Shown here in pieces: positions 1-11,743 of a stretch of 64,000 bases of DNA. The notes below the pieces were generated by a model. It saw only the letters and a program-made list of their open reading frames with translations, was not told where the DNA came from and made no database searches. Position 1 is the stretch's first letter. Every line of letters begins with the position of its first letter. Both the position numbers and the translations under genes were made by a program. This stretch comes from Adiantum capillus-veneris (lineage: Eukaryota; Streptophyta; Polypodiopsida; Polypodiales; Pteridaceae), in contig CM043953.1 of the NCBI GenBank assembly GCA_014529385.2, positions 71,647,372 through 71,711,371 on the forward strand, written 5' to 3'.

Positions 1-377
1 ACCTGTATTTTTCGGCCTGTCTTCATACGCGTTTACCGCACGGAGTGGTTATAGGTTGATTTTGCAGTTCAAGTCTTTAGGGTGTTGTTCTTACCTAGTG
101 TATAGACTTCCCCTTGAGTTTGAGATCGATTCAATGATTCTAGATCCTGTTTCATATAGCATTCGTTCGTAGTACGGATTTCAGTCACTTGCGTATTCTA
201 GAACTTAGATTTGATTTCCTTAGTAGTGATTGTCATTAGAAGGTCGAGTAGGTGATTTGACACCCACCTAGTTGTTTCCATGCGCCTGCGGGTCAAGCTC
301 CGTCCTTGTCTGACAAATTCTGTTGTTGGTTGAGTTCTCGCTATTTAGCTTCTGCTAGCGGCGTAACCGCCTTAACA
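1..377 (+). repeat. E1 5' LTR, 3' part only
   Basis: These bases match 15713-16089 of the 3' LTR and end in the same CGCCTTAACA. The start of the LTR lies before the window. A half-copy of the family palindrome (TCATACGCGT) sits at 23-32. Confidence 0.95.
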
Positions 378-379
378 TT

Positions 380-397
380 TGGCGCCGCTGCCGGGGA
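380..397 (+). other. E1 primer binding site, tRNA-Asp type
   Basis: TGGCGCCGCTGCCGGGGA begins two bases after the LTR. From memory of plant tRNA-Asp it pairs with the tRNA 3' end apart from one mismatch. This primer is common in Athila/Tat-type Ty3/gypsy elements. It would prime minus-strand DNA synthesis. Confidence 0.85.
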
Positions 398-1801
398 CGA
401 GAGCCCTAAGTAGGTGACCTTAGAATAATCCTACGAGGTGAGTCGTATAAACTACTTTGTATACGTTAGTTAGAAAAGATCTAGGAGTGGTGGACTCCGA
501 AGATCTCGAGAGATACTAGGAAGTGGGGTATTCCTGGGTCTCCCGTGTTGACAGTATTTTTAGATTAGCTTAGATTTGTTTGTTGTTTTGTTGGTGTTGA
601 GTAGTTGTTGATAGAAGAAGAATTTGCTAGTCCGTGAGTGGCAGTGGATCTCTTTAAAATCACAATTACCAAACCCATTTTATGATTAGGAATAGCTTAG
701 GTAGGACTTCATTTGATCCTGATCTAGAGCTAGTAATCATTGGAGTATTTGCTTGATATGGTTGATTGCATGTTAGGTCACTAAACCGTCGAGTTAGTAG
801 TGAAACTTGCAATAAACAAAAGTCAGAGAAATTTTCTGTGTATCTGGGAGTTGCTGAGCACTAGAGAAAGCTTTAGGAAGGATTCTGTGCCAAAAAACTG
901 GAAATCTGCAACTTTAGACATCATACGCGTATGATGTTTAAATAACCAAACAGAGACCAAAACAGAAATTTTGACTTTACCAGAGTGTTCAAAAGGGGGG
1001 TTATACCCTAATGTCAACTTAAAACAAGAGCATTAACACTCAAAGAAACCCAAAAAGACAAGTCGGAGTCCAAGAAACGCAAAGAAGAGGAAATTTTGGA
1101 TTCAGATCTTGTTTTTACATTCAAACCTGACAAAAACACTTGAAACTCAATTATAAACATTGGAGAAGGCTTAAAACCAAGAATAGTCAAAATCTGGGAC
1201 AAAAGACATCATACGCGTATGATGTCTTTTGGCACATCCAATGCTTATTTTTGATATCTGACCTGACAAGATTGTTACAAGCACTGTAGGAAGCATAAAT
1301 ATCAAGTTTTGACCCAAATTGATGAAAAAAACATCATACGCGTATGATGTCTTTTACCTAATTTTGGACATATTCTGATACTTTGCCAACACAGATCTAT
1401 TGTAATAGCTGTCTAGAGGTTATATTTCAAGTTTCATCCCATTTGTATCACAATTGACCCAAAAAACAAGTTAAAAGCGGAAAATTGCCAAGAAAAGCCT
1501 AAATTAGCCATAACTTGCTCAAACAGAGTTCAAACTGAATTTTGTGAGTGGAAAGAGCATAAGGGGCCTATTGAGAGTGAGCATAACCAAAATAGTCTAA
1601 ATCTGTGAAAAAAGACATCATACGCGTATAATGTCTTTTTCAGCATAACTGCAACAAAATTCTCACTTGATGAAAGAGAAGTTGTCCAACTGACAAGATT
1701 AAACAATTGACCAAGTATCAATCAGTTTGGATCAATTCTGACCACAAAAACTTGGGGAAAACAAATTGCCGAGACAGAAAAGTTGAAGTCCTTTAGGGGA
1801 A
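398..1801 (+). other. E1 leader (5' untranslated region) before gag
   Basis: About 1.4 kb with no credible ORF; the short minus-strand ORFs here are chance frames. It carries four copies of the 22-bp family palindrome, the last ending 166 bp before the gag ATG. E2 has the same leader with the palindromes at the same spacing. Confidence 0.85.
917..1635 (+). promoter_or_regulatory. Leader palindrome array of E1, four copies
   Basis: Copies of a 22-bp palindrome (GACATCATACG followed by its reverse complement) lie at 917-938, 1205-1226, 1330-1351 and 1614-1635. The copy at 1205 is perfect and extends to a 30-bp palindrome (1201-1230). The other three differ from the perfect form by one base each. 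Start-to-start spacing is 288, 125 and 284. The core ACGCGT holds two CpG sites. The function is unknown; the sites could bind a protein dimer or form RNA hairpins. Confidence 0.85.
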
Positions 1802-4266
1802 TTGATGAATTTGAGATCGGGCAGGAACCTCCAGAATAACCAACCAAAACAAGGGGAACCAGCAAGTGTCATATCAACCGAGGGAAGTGTAAACCAAAGT
1901 TGGGTGCAACCGTTAGAGATGATCTTTGAAGGAAGTGTTTCTGATACTTCTTCGGAGAGATCTTACGAGATTTTCACCGAACACTTGGAACACTTGAACC
2001 TGAACAACAAAAAAAATATGGCAGCAGGATCATCAAACCCTTCTGCCACCATGAAGCTATTGTTCATAAAATACCAGTACGACAATGAGCAAGGTGCCAA
2101 GATCTACAAGGATGGAATGGACCGCTATTGTGTAAAGATAGAAGAGAGACCTAGTGAGTTCAAGGACTTAGTGCCTGTGAGCTATAGCGGAGATAGATAT
2201 CTAGATGACGAGGGTACCATGTACTTGGTATTCCTAAACCCTAACATTGTGGACAAGTGGGGATTGATGGGCACCAAAGCCAAAGCAGATGAAGAACTTG
2301 AGGAGAAAGCACCAATGATGAACTTCCCTGATGCGAGGTTAAGAAGAGAGAATGAAACTACAAGGATCAACACTGATAACATCGATGTGGGGCTATACAA
2401 ATATAATAATGGGGAGCAAGATCTCTATTATAGATGTGAAGAACCCTACACCGGAGAGTTGACAGACCAAAAAAGACTTTATTTCTTTACCTACACAGAG
2501 GGATCGGAAGTGAAAATTGCCGCTTACGACAAGTATGGCAGGCAATACTCAACAATGGGCAAGAAAGAATTAGAAGGATATACATACTTTGGGGGACCAC
2601 TACATCAGTATTATGTTACTTCTAGCTCACAAAGACCAGCACCAACAAATGGAGTGCAAAACCCAATGACAACAGGAGGACAAAGAACTCAGGTTGCTGA
2701 CTCTTTCAGTCAACCTCAGTACTCGAAGCCCGGACCAATGGGATCATTACATTCTAGAGAGTCAATGGATACGAATCGAGGTAGTGCAGTTCCAATCCCC
2801 ACATATACCACTCCAGGTCCAAGGTTCGAAGCGGAACCATCACATTTACCTCCTAGTAGTAGATTCAGGGCAGGGGAACCGACAAGGGTAACCCATGAAG
2901 TCCATGATGCTAGAGAAAGCTTTAGCCGGGACACAGGAGCAATGAGATTGGTAGCAGACCATAGAAGTATGAGACCATCTCAAGTAGCGAAGTGTATGCC
3001 AAAGAAGTATGGTGGTTCAGGAGATCCGTATGCACATGTGTCACTCTTTAAGAAGGTCTTAAGAGCTGAGCAGATAACAGATTTCCATACACAATACTAG
3101 GGATTTGGTCTTACTCTGGAAGGTACTGCATTGACATGGTTTCAACCACTGAACATAGGGGGATTCCATGACATTGACCATTTGCTAAGAGAGTTTGCTG
3201 AGGAATTCTCAAAACGAGGGATTAAGCACAATACGGTCTCACAAATATATGCTTTTAAACAGAGAGAACACGAAAAAGTGAAGGAAGCTTCACTTCGATT
3301 CAAACAATACATTGAGAGATGTCCAGTACGTGAACGACCACAAGATGACAGACTATCTGTTCTCTTTATTGAGGGATTGAGAAACGACACTCTCAAGAAG
3401 GACTTGCACTTGAAAGCTTGTACAAGTTTCGAGCAAGTAAGAGAGAAGCATTGTACTTAGTGGATAACTGTACGGTTTATGGAGAGGTGTCAGCGGATAT
3501 AGATTTTGCATCCAGTAGCTCTTCCTCCGTAGCGAGCGAAACTACCACTAAAAAGAATGTTCAAACAACAACCATGCCAAATGTAGAGCAAATGATAGAA
3601 GATGCTCTAAAAAGGATGGCACCATACCAAAAACCATTGCCAAAAACACTGAAATGGTGTGCTATTGAACAAAAATGGACAAACCATCCAACAGAGGAGT
3701 GCTATTACAACAAAGGGTATGTAAGGGAGCGTCAGTATGCACCTCCTGCTCAATTAGCACCACCTCAAGTACATCCAGTACCTCGATACCCAACGGGAAA
3801 TGTACCAGGACCTATGGGGATAGAAAGACCGCAACCAGTATTGGGACAACAACCACCTTTACCAGGAGCAAGACCAGTGGGCATTAGATATGCACCAACC
3901 TTAGAGAATCAGGAAGAACAAGCCTTAGTGCCTGTTCAAGCCTATTATGAAGAATCTGGTGCACACATGTCTCCAACTGTGTATTACCCACCAGAAGAAC
4001 CCAAACAACCAGAACCATGGGGCATGATTGGGAATGTTGGAATACCAACAGTTACAAGTGCTTCTGATGAAGAAAGATACAATTTGGACGGAAGAACATT
4101 GATGTTCATAGCTCATGGAGGGTTAACAGGACAAAGACCATCCTATCCACAAAGGACGAATCAAATGGGACCAAGACCAGCACTAGGACCATGTTACAAG
4201 TGTGGAGGTGACCATCTGATGAATGTTTGTCCACATACGGAAATCATTAGAATTAATGCTTATTGA
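1802..4266 (+). pseudogene. gag: E1 gag, broken by stops and a frameshift
   Basis: This encodes the capsid/nucleocapsid polyprotein that would package element RNA. The start MMNLRSGRN is shared with E2. An unrecognised N-terminal region of about 300 residues comes first, followed by a retrotransposon gag domain (about 2990-3470) and a CCHC zinc knuckle, CYKCGGDHLMNVC, near 4192. The spacing is C-X2-C-X3-H-X4-C, one residue shorter than usual. Compared with E2 there is a G-to-T nonsense change (TAG at 3098), a one-base loss near 3438 and a TGA in place of TGC at 4264, inside the second knuckle. Beyond that TGA the frame runs straight into pol, which is not the case in E2. Confidence 0.9.
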
Positions 4267-4320
4267 ACTGAGTGTGGGGTTACTCACTTCATTGAGGATT
4301 GTTCAAAAAATCCAAACAAA

Positions 4321-6510
4321 GTGCAAAAGACGACATTGAATATGCTAGAAACTATTCCTACCAGCAGTGGGTCTGAAAATGAAACTCTGATACCAACGCA
4401 AGTTGTTACTAGAGCTCAAGCTAAGAAAACCACTAGAGAACCTGAGAACGGAAAGTTAGTGGCTGAAGTGGTTAGTCAAGGACCGCGGAGCCAGAGAAAC
4501 ACATGGAAAGCTAGAAAAGCACGCATGAAGTTGAGAAAAGAACGTGAAGACGCTATTCTAGCTGAGGAACTAAAGCAAACGAAAGATAGATTAGAAAAAC
4601 TTGAGAGTCAAAACGGGAAACGAGAGATGAGCCCTGAAAGAACGAAACAAAAGAGTATCAAAGAAACAACTAGCTTAAGCTCAGGGGGATCAGTGCTAGT
4701 CAACAAAGTACACGAACCATTGGACGCACTGATGAGAGCTTATGAAGCTAGGTTAAAGAACAACCAAACACAAGAACAGAGGTGGATGACATACCCAAAC
4801 GCGGAATTGGAAAAGCAGAGACTTGAAATGTGCCAGAGAATGATCGAGACTGCACAAGCCTTATTAGAACCACCAAGAGAAACAATGAATTGTGGAACGG
4901 AAAACCCAATTCAGCAAGAGACTGTCGTTTCACGGGTAGCTGAAAAGACTCCCAGTGCACAAAAGCCTGAAAATACATACAAGGATGACCGCATAGTATT
5001 AAACACAACCGATCAGGAGATAGAGAGTTTTCATCCAGTCATACAGAGGTCTTACGGAAGAGATGAGGATTACAATGAATTTTGGAAACAAGTGAGAGAG
5101 GCAAACTTTGCAAACGAGCTAAGTTGCCAAGCTAATCTGACAAATTGGGAAAAGGACATCAGGAATCCTCCCATAGTGGAATTTGAGGCAGGATCTCAAG
5201 TGGACTTGGATCTGCAATCTTACTGGGGAGATGGGGGCTCTGTTAGAACAATGGAGAGCAAACCTCATTCACTGAATACCTTACCTTCATACTTAGGAGA
5301 GTATGAAGTAAAATCCGAGATTAGAGCACTTCCCTCGAGAAGAATCTCATCAGAAAAAGTCATGGACTCGCAAGGATTGATAGAGATCTTGTCAACACCA
5401 GTAACATGCACTATCACTCTAGCTGAGCTTTTGAGGCTAAGACCAAATATGTGGACCACTGTAGGAAAATGCTTGGAGAAATTTGGGATAAAAGACCCAA
5501 CATCGAGACTGCAAGAGGGAATACAAGAGCTGAGTAAACCACAAAAGAACGCTAAGCCTGTACCCTTAAACAAGGTCGGAGAGTATTGTGAAGGTGAAGA
5601 GGGGAATACAACCTTACCAGTTGAATTCCAAGGAGTGAAGACGATGGCAATACTAGACAGCGGAGCTGGGGTAGCCATTGCTACAAAAGAAATCTGGAAA
5701 AAATGGGGGAAACCAGCAATAAGGAAGACTAGGTTGAAACTCCAATTAGCAGATGGACACATGGAGAAACCTGTGGGGTTATTAGAGAAAGTTGTAGTGA
5801 CTTCTTGCGGCATTGAATACGAACATACTTTTGCTATTGTCGATTTTGGCAAGGAGAATAACTATGATATCATACTGGGAAGACCATTCATGAGACAGTT
5901 GAAAATGGTCCAAGATTGGGGCTACGATCACATATACCTGAGAAATATGAAAACCACTACACGTGTGAACCTGAGAGACCATAGCTACAAAGATGTGAAC
6001 CGAACACCAGTAGAGGAGTTTGATTCAGCTACTTTGGCGGGATCCGAATTTCCAGCTTGGTTAGGTAAGCCCAAGGAGTTATGGATGTGTGGAGCTTTGA
6101 AATGTGGAAGTCTGAAAGGAGAAGAATGTGTTTTAGAAAGGGCTATCGAAGACGAAGCTTATATAGGAGAACCCTTTCCAGAGGACACACTTGAACCATT
6201 AGAATGGACACACATTCTAGCAACCCTAGATGTTTGTGCAATTCCGGATGGTCCCACAACGAAATTTTGCGACAAGGACGGGTACGACGTGGTTCCGTAC
6301 TTCATGTTGAGAACTGTACTCGAAAAAGAAACTGAAAAGAACGATACACTGGAAAAGGAAGATGAAGAGGAGGTGTTTCACGACATTCCCGATCATCCTG
6401 AGTGGGGAAATGAAGCAGACAACGAGTCAACGGACAATTCAAGCGAAAACGAAGAAACTATAACGGATGTCCGATTTTATGATTTTCCGAACCAAACTAA
6501 ACAACGTTAG
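4321..6510 (+). pseudogene. pol: E1 pol, N-terminal part with first retropepsin; ends at the internal deletion
   Basis: The region begins with a charged linker (VTRAQAKKTTREPENGK) and continues into an aspartic protease. It has the active-site motif AILDSGAGVAIA near 5647-5682 and the flap-distal IILGRPF near 5872. The protease would cut the polyprotein. It is in the same frame as the end of gag, separated only by the TGA at 4264. The reading frame stops at TAG 6508-6510, exactly where E1 loses the RT and RNase H region that E2 keeps. No catalytic function beyond the protease can come from this part. Confidence 0.9.
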
Positions 6511-6535
6511 AAATCTATAGAGACAGAAGCTAGAG
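6505..6535 (+). other. Junction of a ~2.4-kb internal deletion in E1
   Basis: Left of the junction E1 matches E2 around 45050; right of it E1 matches E2 around 42610. Both parental sites contain AGAAA followed a few bases later by TAGAG, so the break lies in short microhomology. This points to illegitimate recombination or template switching during reverse transcription. Confidence 0.85.
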
Positions 6536-7728
6536 ATTACGCTTTAATAGGAGATCAACTCTATAAGAGATGTAAAGACAACCAGCTTAGGATTTGCGCA
6601 TCAGAGTCTGAGTTTGTGATAATCCTAGAGCAAGCTCATGGAGGAGTAGGTGGAGGCCATTTCTCAGGTGATAAGACAGCAAAACTTGTCTTAGCCGCAG
6701 GAATATGGTGGCCAACATTACATATGGACGCCGAGGAATACGTTAGACGGTGCGATGACTGTCAGTGGACCAAAGTGCCACTTAAAAGAGATGATATGCC
6801 GCTTAGACCAATGATGGGGGCAAGAGCTTTTGCAAAATGGGGGATTGATTATGTCGGACCCATTTCACCTCCTGCATATAAGACTCATGCACAATACATC
6901 ATTGTGGCTACAAACTATCTAACAAAGTGGGTCGAAGCAAAGGCAACTCAAAAAGCAAATGCCAGGACCACGGCACAATTTCTATATGAATACGTCTTTG
7001 TACGATATGGATTGCCAATGGAAATTGTGAGTGATCGAGGCACACATTTTATAAATGAAGTGATAGAGATCCTTCTAGATGAATTCATGGTAATCCATAG
7101 GAAATCAGCCCCGTATCATCCACAAGCAAACGGACAAGCTGAGGCAACAAAAAAAACCATATGCACGGTCCTTACGAAGATTGTATCTGAGTCGAGAACT
7201 GACTGGGACCAGAAGTTGCATTCAACATTATGGGCATATAGGGTAGCATATAAAACATCAATAGGAACGACCCCATATAACATGGTTTTTGGGCTAAATG
7301 CTATCTTACCAATAGCATTCTTGATTTCAACATTAAGGGTGGCTAAGGATCTAGAGTGGACAGGGCACGAGCTTTCTGATAGAATAGATGACCTGGAAAA
7401 GCTAGATGAGCTTCGCCTAAAAGCAGTAGCTTCTATCTACGCTCAAAAAAGGCGACAAAAGGAATTTTTTGATAAGCATGTGCGGACTAAAGAGTTTAAG
7501 GTTGGGGACTATGTCCTAGTTTACACTCTGAAACAGCATGCTAAGAAGCTTAAAAAGCGAGGGAGGGGACCTCTGGTGATTAAAGATCTATCACCAAGTG
7601 GAGCCGTTAAGCTTGCTATATTAGACGGAGATGAAATGCCCAATTGGATTAGTGGATGCAGAGTGAAAAAGTATCTTTTGCCGCTAACCCAAGAAAAAGA
7701 AAAAGATTATGGAGGAAGCGCAAGCTGA
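6511..7728 (+). pseudogene. pol: E1 integrase remnant
   Basis: This holds the second of the two zinc-binding modules seen in E2 (H-X-G...H near 6640-6660 and CDDC near 6760), then the DDE core: D in KWGIDYVGPIS (about 6837), D in IVSDRGTHF (about 7024) and E in NGQAEATKK (about 7130). A C-terminal GPY/F-like segment lies near 7563-7680. Integrase joins element DNA into the host chromosome. The frame ends early because 41 bp present in E2 (about 41390-41430) are missing near 7690. That loss is flanked by AGA and is not a multiple of three, so the downstream protease-like domain is out of frame. Confidence 0.9.
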
Positions 7729-8920
7729 GGCGAAGGAAAGAATGGAGAAAAGAAGACTACTACGTCAGAAACAGCGCAATGAAGGAGCACTACGAATAAA
7801 CGCAGTCAATGTAACAGAAATGGATAATGACAAAGAAGAACCCATCATTGAATGCAAAGTAGGAACCAACCAAATCAAAGCCAGAGCACTATTGGATTCA
7901 GGAGCTCAAGCTAACCTACTTTCACTCAGTTTGTATAGACAATTGTCAAATGACACTAAACTACAAACTGCCAAGCAAGAGTTAAAGAGTTACTCTGAGA
8001 ATTCAATCAGAACTGTCGGATGCACAGTTTTACATATACAGATTAACCAGTATGTGTATCCTCATATGTTTTACGTGGTTGAAGACCAAGCTACACAACA
8101 TCCATTATTGCTAGGACAACCATGGCAGAAGCAATACAATGCAATGATTGACCGGAGTTCTGAATCAGTGCTTATCAAATACGAAGGTGAAAGTCAATCA
8201 GTTAAGTTCACCAAAGAAACAGAGCCAACTCCAAAGGAAGAATCCAAGCACAAAGGTAAACAACAACCAGAGAAAAAGAAGAAGCAATGGCAACCAAAAG
8301 TTTCTATACAACCGGATTACTCTTCGACAAGGAATTCTCAACAGTGGATAAGGAAGACAAGCAATAATATAACAGCTCAACCTTGGGAAAAAACGGAGTC
8401 AAAGTTGATATGGAGACCAAAAAAGGTGGTGCCAGAGAAAACAAAGGTCGAAAACAGAGTCTTCAATACCAGACAACAGAGTGATTCCAGACAATCAAGG
8501 ACAGTGAAACAGATCTGGATTCCAAAGAAATTCATGACGGCACAAAGCCATAGCAAGCAAATTTGGATCCCAAAGATTTGTAAACAGGAACTCCCTTCAG
8601 TACAATCAACGGAATCTCCGAGGTATTTCAAGGCGAGGAAATCAACACAAAGGACAAAGCAGGTTTGGGTCGCAAAGAGTTTGTGGCAAGCACAAGCGAA
8701 GCGGAAGCAGATTTGGATTGTGCAAAAGAACAACAAGCTAAAGATGAATCCATCTACTGATTCTACTACCGAAGTATCACCAACCCAAAACCCGACCACC
8801 AATCCTTCAATCAAACAAAGAGCAGCTTTACTGGAAAGACTGTTGTATCATCGCTCTGCAATTGCATTTGGAACTTATGACCAAAACAACTACAATGCTT
8901 CGCCCACAAACACTTCATAG
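7709..8920 (+). CDS. E1 post-integrase domain: second retropepsin-like fold plus tryptophan-motif repeats
   Basis: An open frame of 403 codons that in E2 is fused in frame to integrase. It contains a second retropepsin-like region: ALLDSGAQANLLS at about 7887-7925 and LLLGQPWQKQ near 8107. A Lys/Gln-rich tail follows with repeated short motifs of the form K-Q-[IV]-W-[IV]-x-K (about 8285-8730). The usual protease lies before RT, so this is an extra copy. The frame is intact in E1 even though the rest of pol is broken. Its true product would be the C-terminus of the polyprotein. Whether it cleaves or only binds is unknown. Confidence 0.8.
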   Translation: MEEAQAEAKERMEKRRLLRQKQRNEGALRINAVNVTEMDNDKEEPIIECKVGTNQIKARALLDSGAQANLLSLSLYRQLSNDTKLQTAKQELKSYSENSIRTVGCTVLHIQINQYVYPHMFYVVEDQATQHPLLLGQPWQKQYNAMIDRSSESVLIKYEGESQSVKFTKETEPTPKEESKHKGKQQPEKKKKQWQPKVSIQPDYSSTRNSQQWIRKTSNNITAQPWEKTESKLIWRPKKVVPEKTKVENRVFNTRQQSDSRQSRTVKQIWIPKKFMTAQSHSKQIWIPKICKQELPSVQSTESPRYFKARKSTQRTKQVWVAKSLWQAQAKRKQIWIVQKNNKLKMNPSTDSTTEVSPTQNPTTNPSIKQRAALLERLLYHRSAIAFGTYDQNNYNASPTNTS

Positions 8921-8941
8921 TCGTCCGGGAGGACTCAGACT

Positions 8942-8955
8942 AGGAGGGGGGGAGG
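8942..8955 (+). other. E1 internal polypurine tract
   Basis: AGGAGGGGGGGAGG lies just after pol and shares 12 bases (GGAGGGGGGGAG) with the PPT beside the 3' LTR. It could prime a second plus-strand start. E2 has the same tract. Confidence 0.6.
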
Positions 8956-11743
8956 TATACAGGTACCTATACAGGAGTTACAAAGCAGCTACAAGCGCCA
9001 AAAACAAAGAAAAACAAAAATTATATTACAAGGGCAGTGTCTTACATGATTTTGTAATTTTTATGTTTGATTGCGGATATTGATAATATTTATGCCCTTA
9101 TATACCTTGTTTTGCAACAAGAAGAGATCAAATGATGAATTTGGGCCTCTAGACGTGTAAATATCACTAAATAAGAGTGTTTTTGGAGCTAAAAAGTGGA
9201 AAAAAGTGGTAATCCAAGTCCAGAAATCACAAATAAGTGTATATTCATATACACAGGGTTACCAGCTATTTATCGTGTATGTTTGGAATTTTTTGGCTTC
9301 AATTTGCTATTTTCCTTATTTTTTATGATTTTCTTAATAAAAATAAAAGAAAAATAAAAAAGCAGGTGAAACGAGATCGGAAAAAAGAAAAGAATAGACG
9401 GTGATGGTCCTAATGACAAGGGCAACCCATGGTAAAAATTGGGTACAATTCTGAAAAAGTTGCGGAAAGCCCGAAATGACAGAATTTTGGCAAAGTGGAC
9501 AGATTTCTCAGAAACAGGTCAAACGGAGTCCAAATTGAGAAATTTCAAATCCTAAAGTGCATATCACGACGAGATAGGAGCACATGTCGAATTTGGTAAC
9601 AAGTGATCCGGGAAGTCCGAAGTTAAGTATTTTTCACTTCACTTTCAAGCTCATTTCCACTATTACCTTCTTGGAGAGAGCAAAGAGCACACAGGAGCAT
9701 CCGACCTTCTACCGCCTTCTACGACTGCTACGAGAGCTCAGAGGACACCAGACATGAGAGGTAGACTCGTTGCCATAAGCTTTTGATGCTTATCGTTAAC
9801 TTTTGTCGCGAAAACTGACCAAAACCAAGAAACAAGAGCACACAGGAAATGGGGAAGAACGCTAGGTAGGGGCACAACCGCCTAACCAAACCTTGCAAGA
9901 ACTTAGAGGTGGGTTACCCTAACATAGAAGATGGGTTTCTAACACTCAAAGCTCGAGAAAGAACGACTTGAAAAACCCTAGGTCAACAGAGCCTGCAAGA
10001 GGCAAACAGGAAAAAGTTGTCGAAACGACACAAAACTTCTCATGAAGCTTAACAACATCAAGGGCAATGCAACCATGGAGTATCTCCACGTTTGGACCAC
10101 CAAAAGTGGGTCAAAACAACCGATTCGGCTATGGACACACAAAGCGTCATTTTGGCATAACGGCTGAAATTGACGACCGAATGAAATGAAACTTCACAAG
10201 CAGCTTCAAATATACATGGATGACTTATGTTTGCAAGCAAAACCCAAAAGAAAGCTGATTGACTTACCGATGGTGAAAAAGACGCTTTCGGGCAACCAAA
10301 TGGAGAAAGATGGAGAACGGTGAGCCAAAGTCAAGTTCAACCAAATAGGTGGCTTCACAACATATCCAATGAGCTGGAAATGCACCTCTCGAGAAGAAAA
10401 GTTGAAGAAATTCAACTCCAAGGCAAAAAGACGACTTCGGAGATTGAAATGCCTATAAGGGGGCTTTTTAGCTAAACTGATGACTTTTTAAGTTGAAAAC
10501 TAGTTAGCAGGGCTTAGGGCACTAGCACAAAGCATTCTTTGCACAAAAAGACCAACATTTCAAGAAAAGACATCATACGCGTATGATGTCTCACAGCATG
10601 ATTTTCACATCCATTTCAACATTTGAGTGCATAGCCTCATTCCACATGTTAATCACATCCTATGAACCAAGTATCATGAGAATTGGAGTTAGGAAACCCA
10701 AGGAAAACCAAAAAGACGCAAAGTAGGCCATAAAATTGATTTTTGGTCCTAATTTTGTCAAAATAACTCCAAATTCAATGAAACTTTGTAGGATTGTTGA
10801 TTAACACATCTATAAGCTATCCGGAACCAAAAAGCACCATTTTGACACAAAAGACATCATACGCGTATGATGTCTATTTGCACTTTTAGAGCCAAAATTG
10901 CTCATTTGACATCATACATCCATTATATATATCTAATACATGTTACAAATGAAGTTTGGAACCATTTGGTCAAGTGGATCACCCCATTAGCCCAATTGAG
11001 GGAAAATCCTTCATCCAAAGCCTATTTTGGCCCAAATCCAACATACTCAAGTCCAAACCAAGATTTGAGTAGGGACAGTCCTTCACTAGTACATGGGGAG
11101 TCCACAGAACCAATCCCATGAAAAATTGATGAAAAAGACATCATACGCGTATGATGTCTCCAGAGCCATTTTTAGCCCAAAATCTATCCAAACTTCATAA
11201 ATCCACTGAATAAGCCTATCTAAAGCCAAATCCAAGCTTATAGAGAAATTTGGTCCAAAAATACACTAAAAGACATCATACGCGTATGATGTCTCACTAT
11301 GTGATTTTGGCACCTCAGGGCTTCAACCACCAAACAGAAGTGATCTACATGCCATTTGAAGGTGAACCACCAAGTTTTATCCAATTTGGATCATAAAATC
11401 CAATTCCCTTTCAAAATTTTTCCAAGAGCCTGAACTGGACTAAAGTGGCCAAAACTTGACCAAATGGGATCCAAACTCAAATCCAAGCATATGATACTCA
11501 TGTATACACTATCAGCTACAAGCACAACCAATATGAAGTCATTTTGACACAAAAGACATCATACGCGTATGATGTCTCCAGCATGATTTTGAGCCCAGTT
11601 TGCATATTTTTTCACCTACCCTGCATCCTTAGGCCCTGAATAGCTCATGTTTCAATTTTCAAGTCATTTGAATAATTAAAAGCTTCATTTCGGCTTTCAG
11701 TACTAAAAAGACGCTAACTTCTGAAATTGGAGTTACAGGATCC
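8956..11743 (+). other. E1 spacer between pol and ORF3
   Basis: About 2.8 kb without a credible gene. It holds a TATA-like TTATATACC near 9098, a 23-nt match to the RT active-site box of E2 (10208-10230) and five palindromes (10569-11576). It ends in TTACAGGATCCATG at ORF3, which could also be a splice acceptor. About 100 bp of AT-rich sequence at 9305-9405 is absent from E2. Confidence 0.75.
10569..11576 (+). promoter_or_regulatory. Spacer palindrome array of E1, five copies
   Basis: Five perfect copies of the 22-bp family palindrome lie at 10569-10590, 10853-10874, 11137-11158, 11272-11293 and 11555-11576. Spacing is 284, 284, 135 and 283. The last copy ends 167 bp before the ORF3 ATG. Sequence just after several copies is loosely alike (CAGCATGATTTT-type), which suggests an old tandem repeat whose flanks have decayed while the palindromes stayed intact. 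Confidence 0.85.

Noticed and set aside
1201..1230. Palindromes as retroviral-type RNA dimerisation sites only
   Set aside because: Possible for the leader copies, but it does not explain five copies before ORF3 at the same spacing.
6616..7728. Chromodomain at the integrase end
   Set aside because: The C-terminal segment looks like a GPY/F region; no aromatic-cage chromodomain pattern is visible.
917..11576. Palindrome arrays as CRISPR
   Set aside because: Spacers are 100-270 bp, not uniform or short; the context is a plant retrotransposon.
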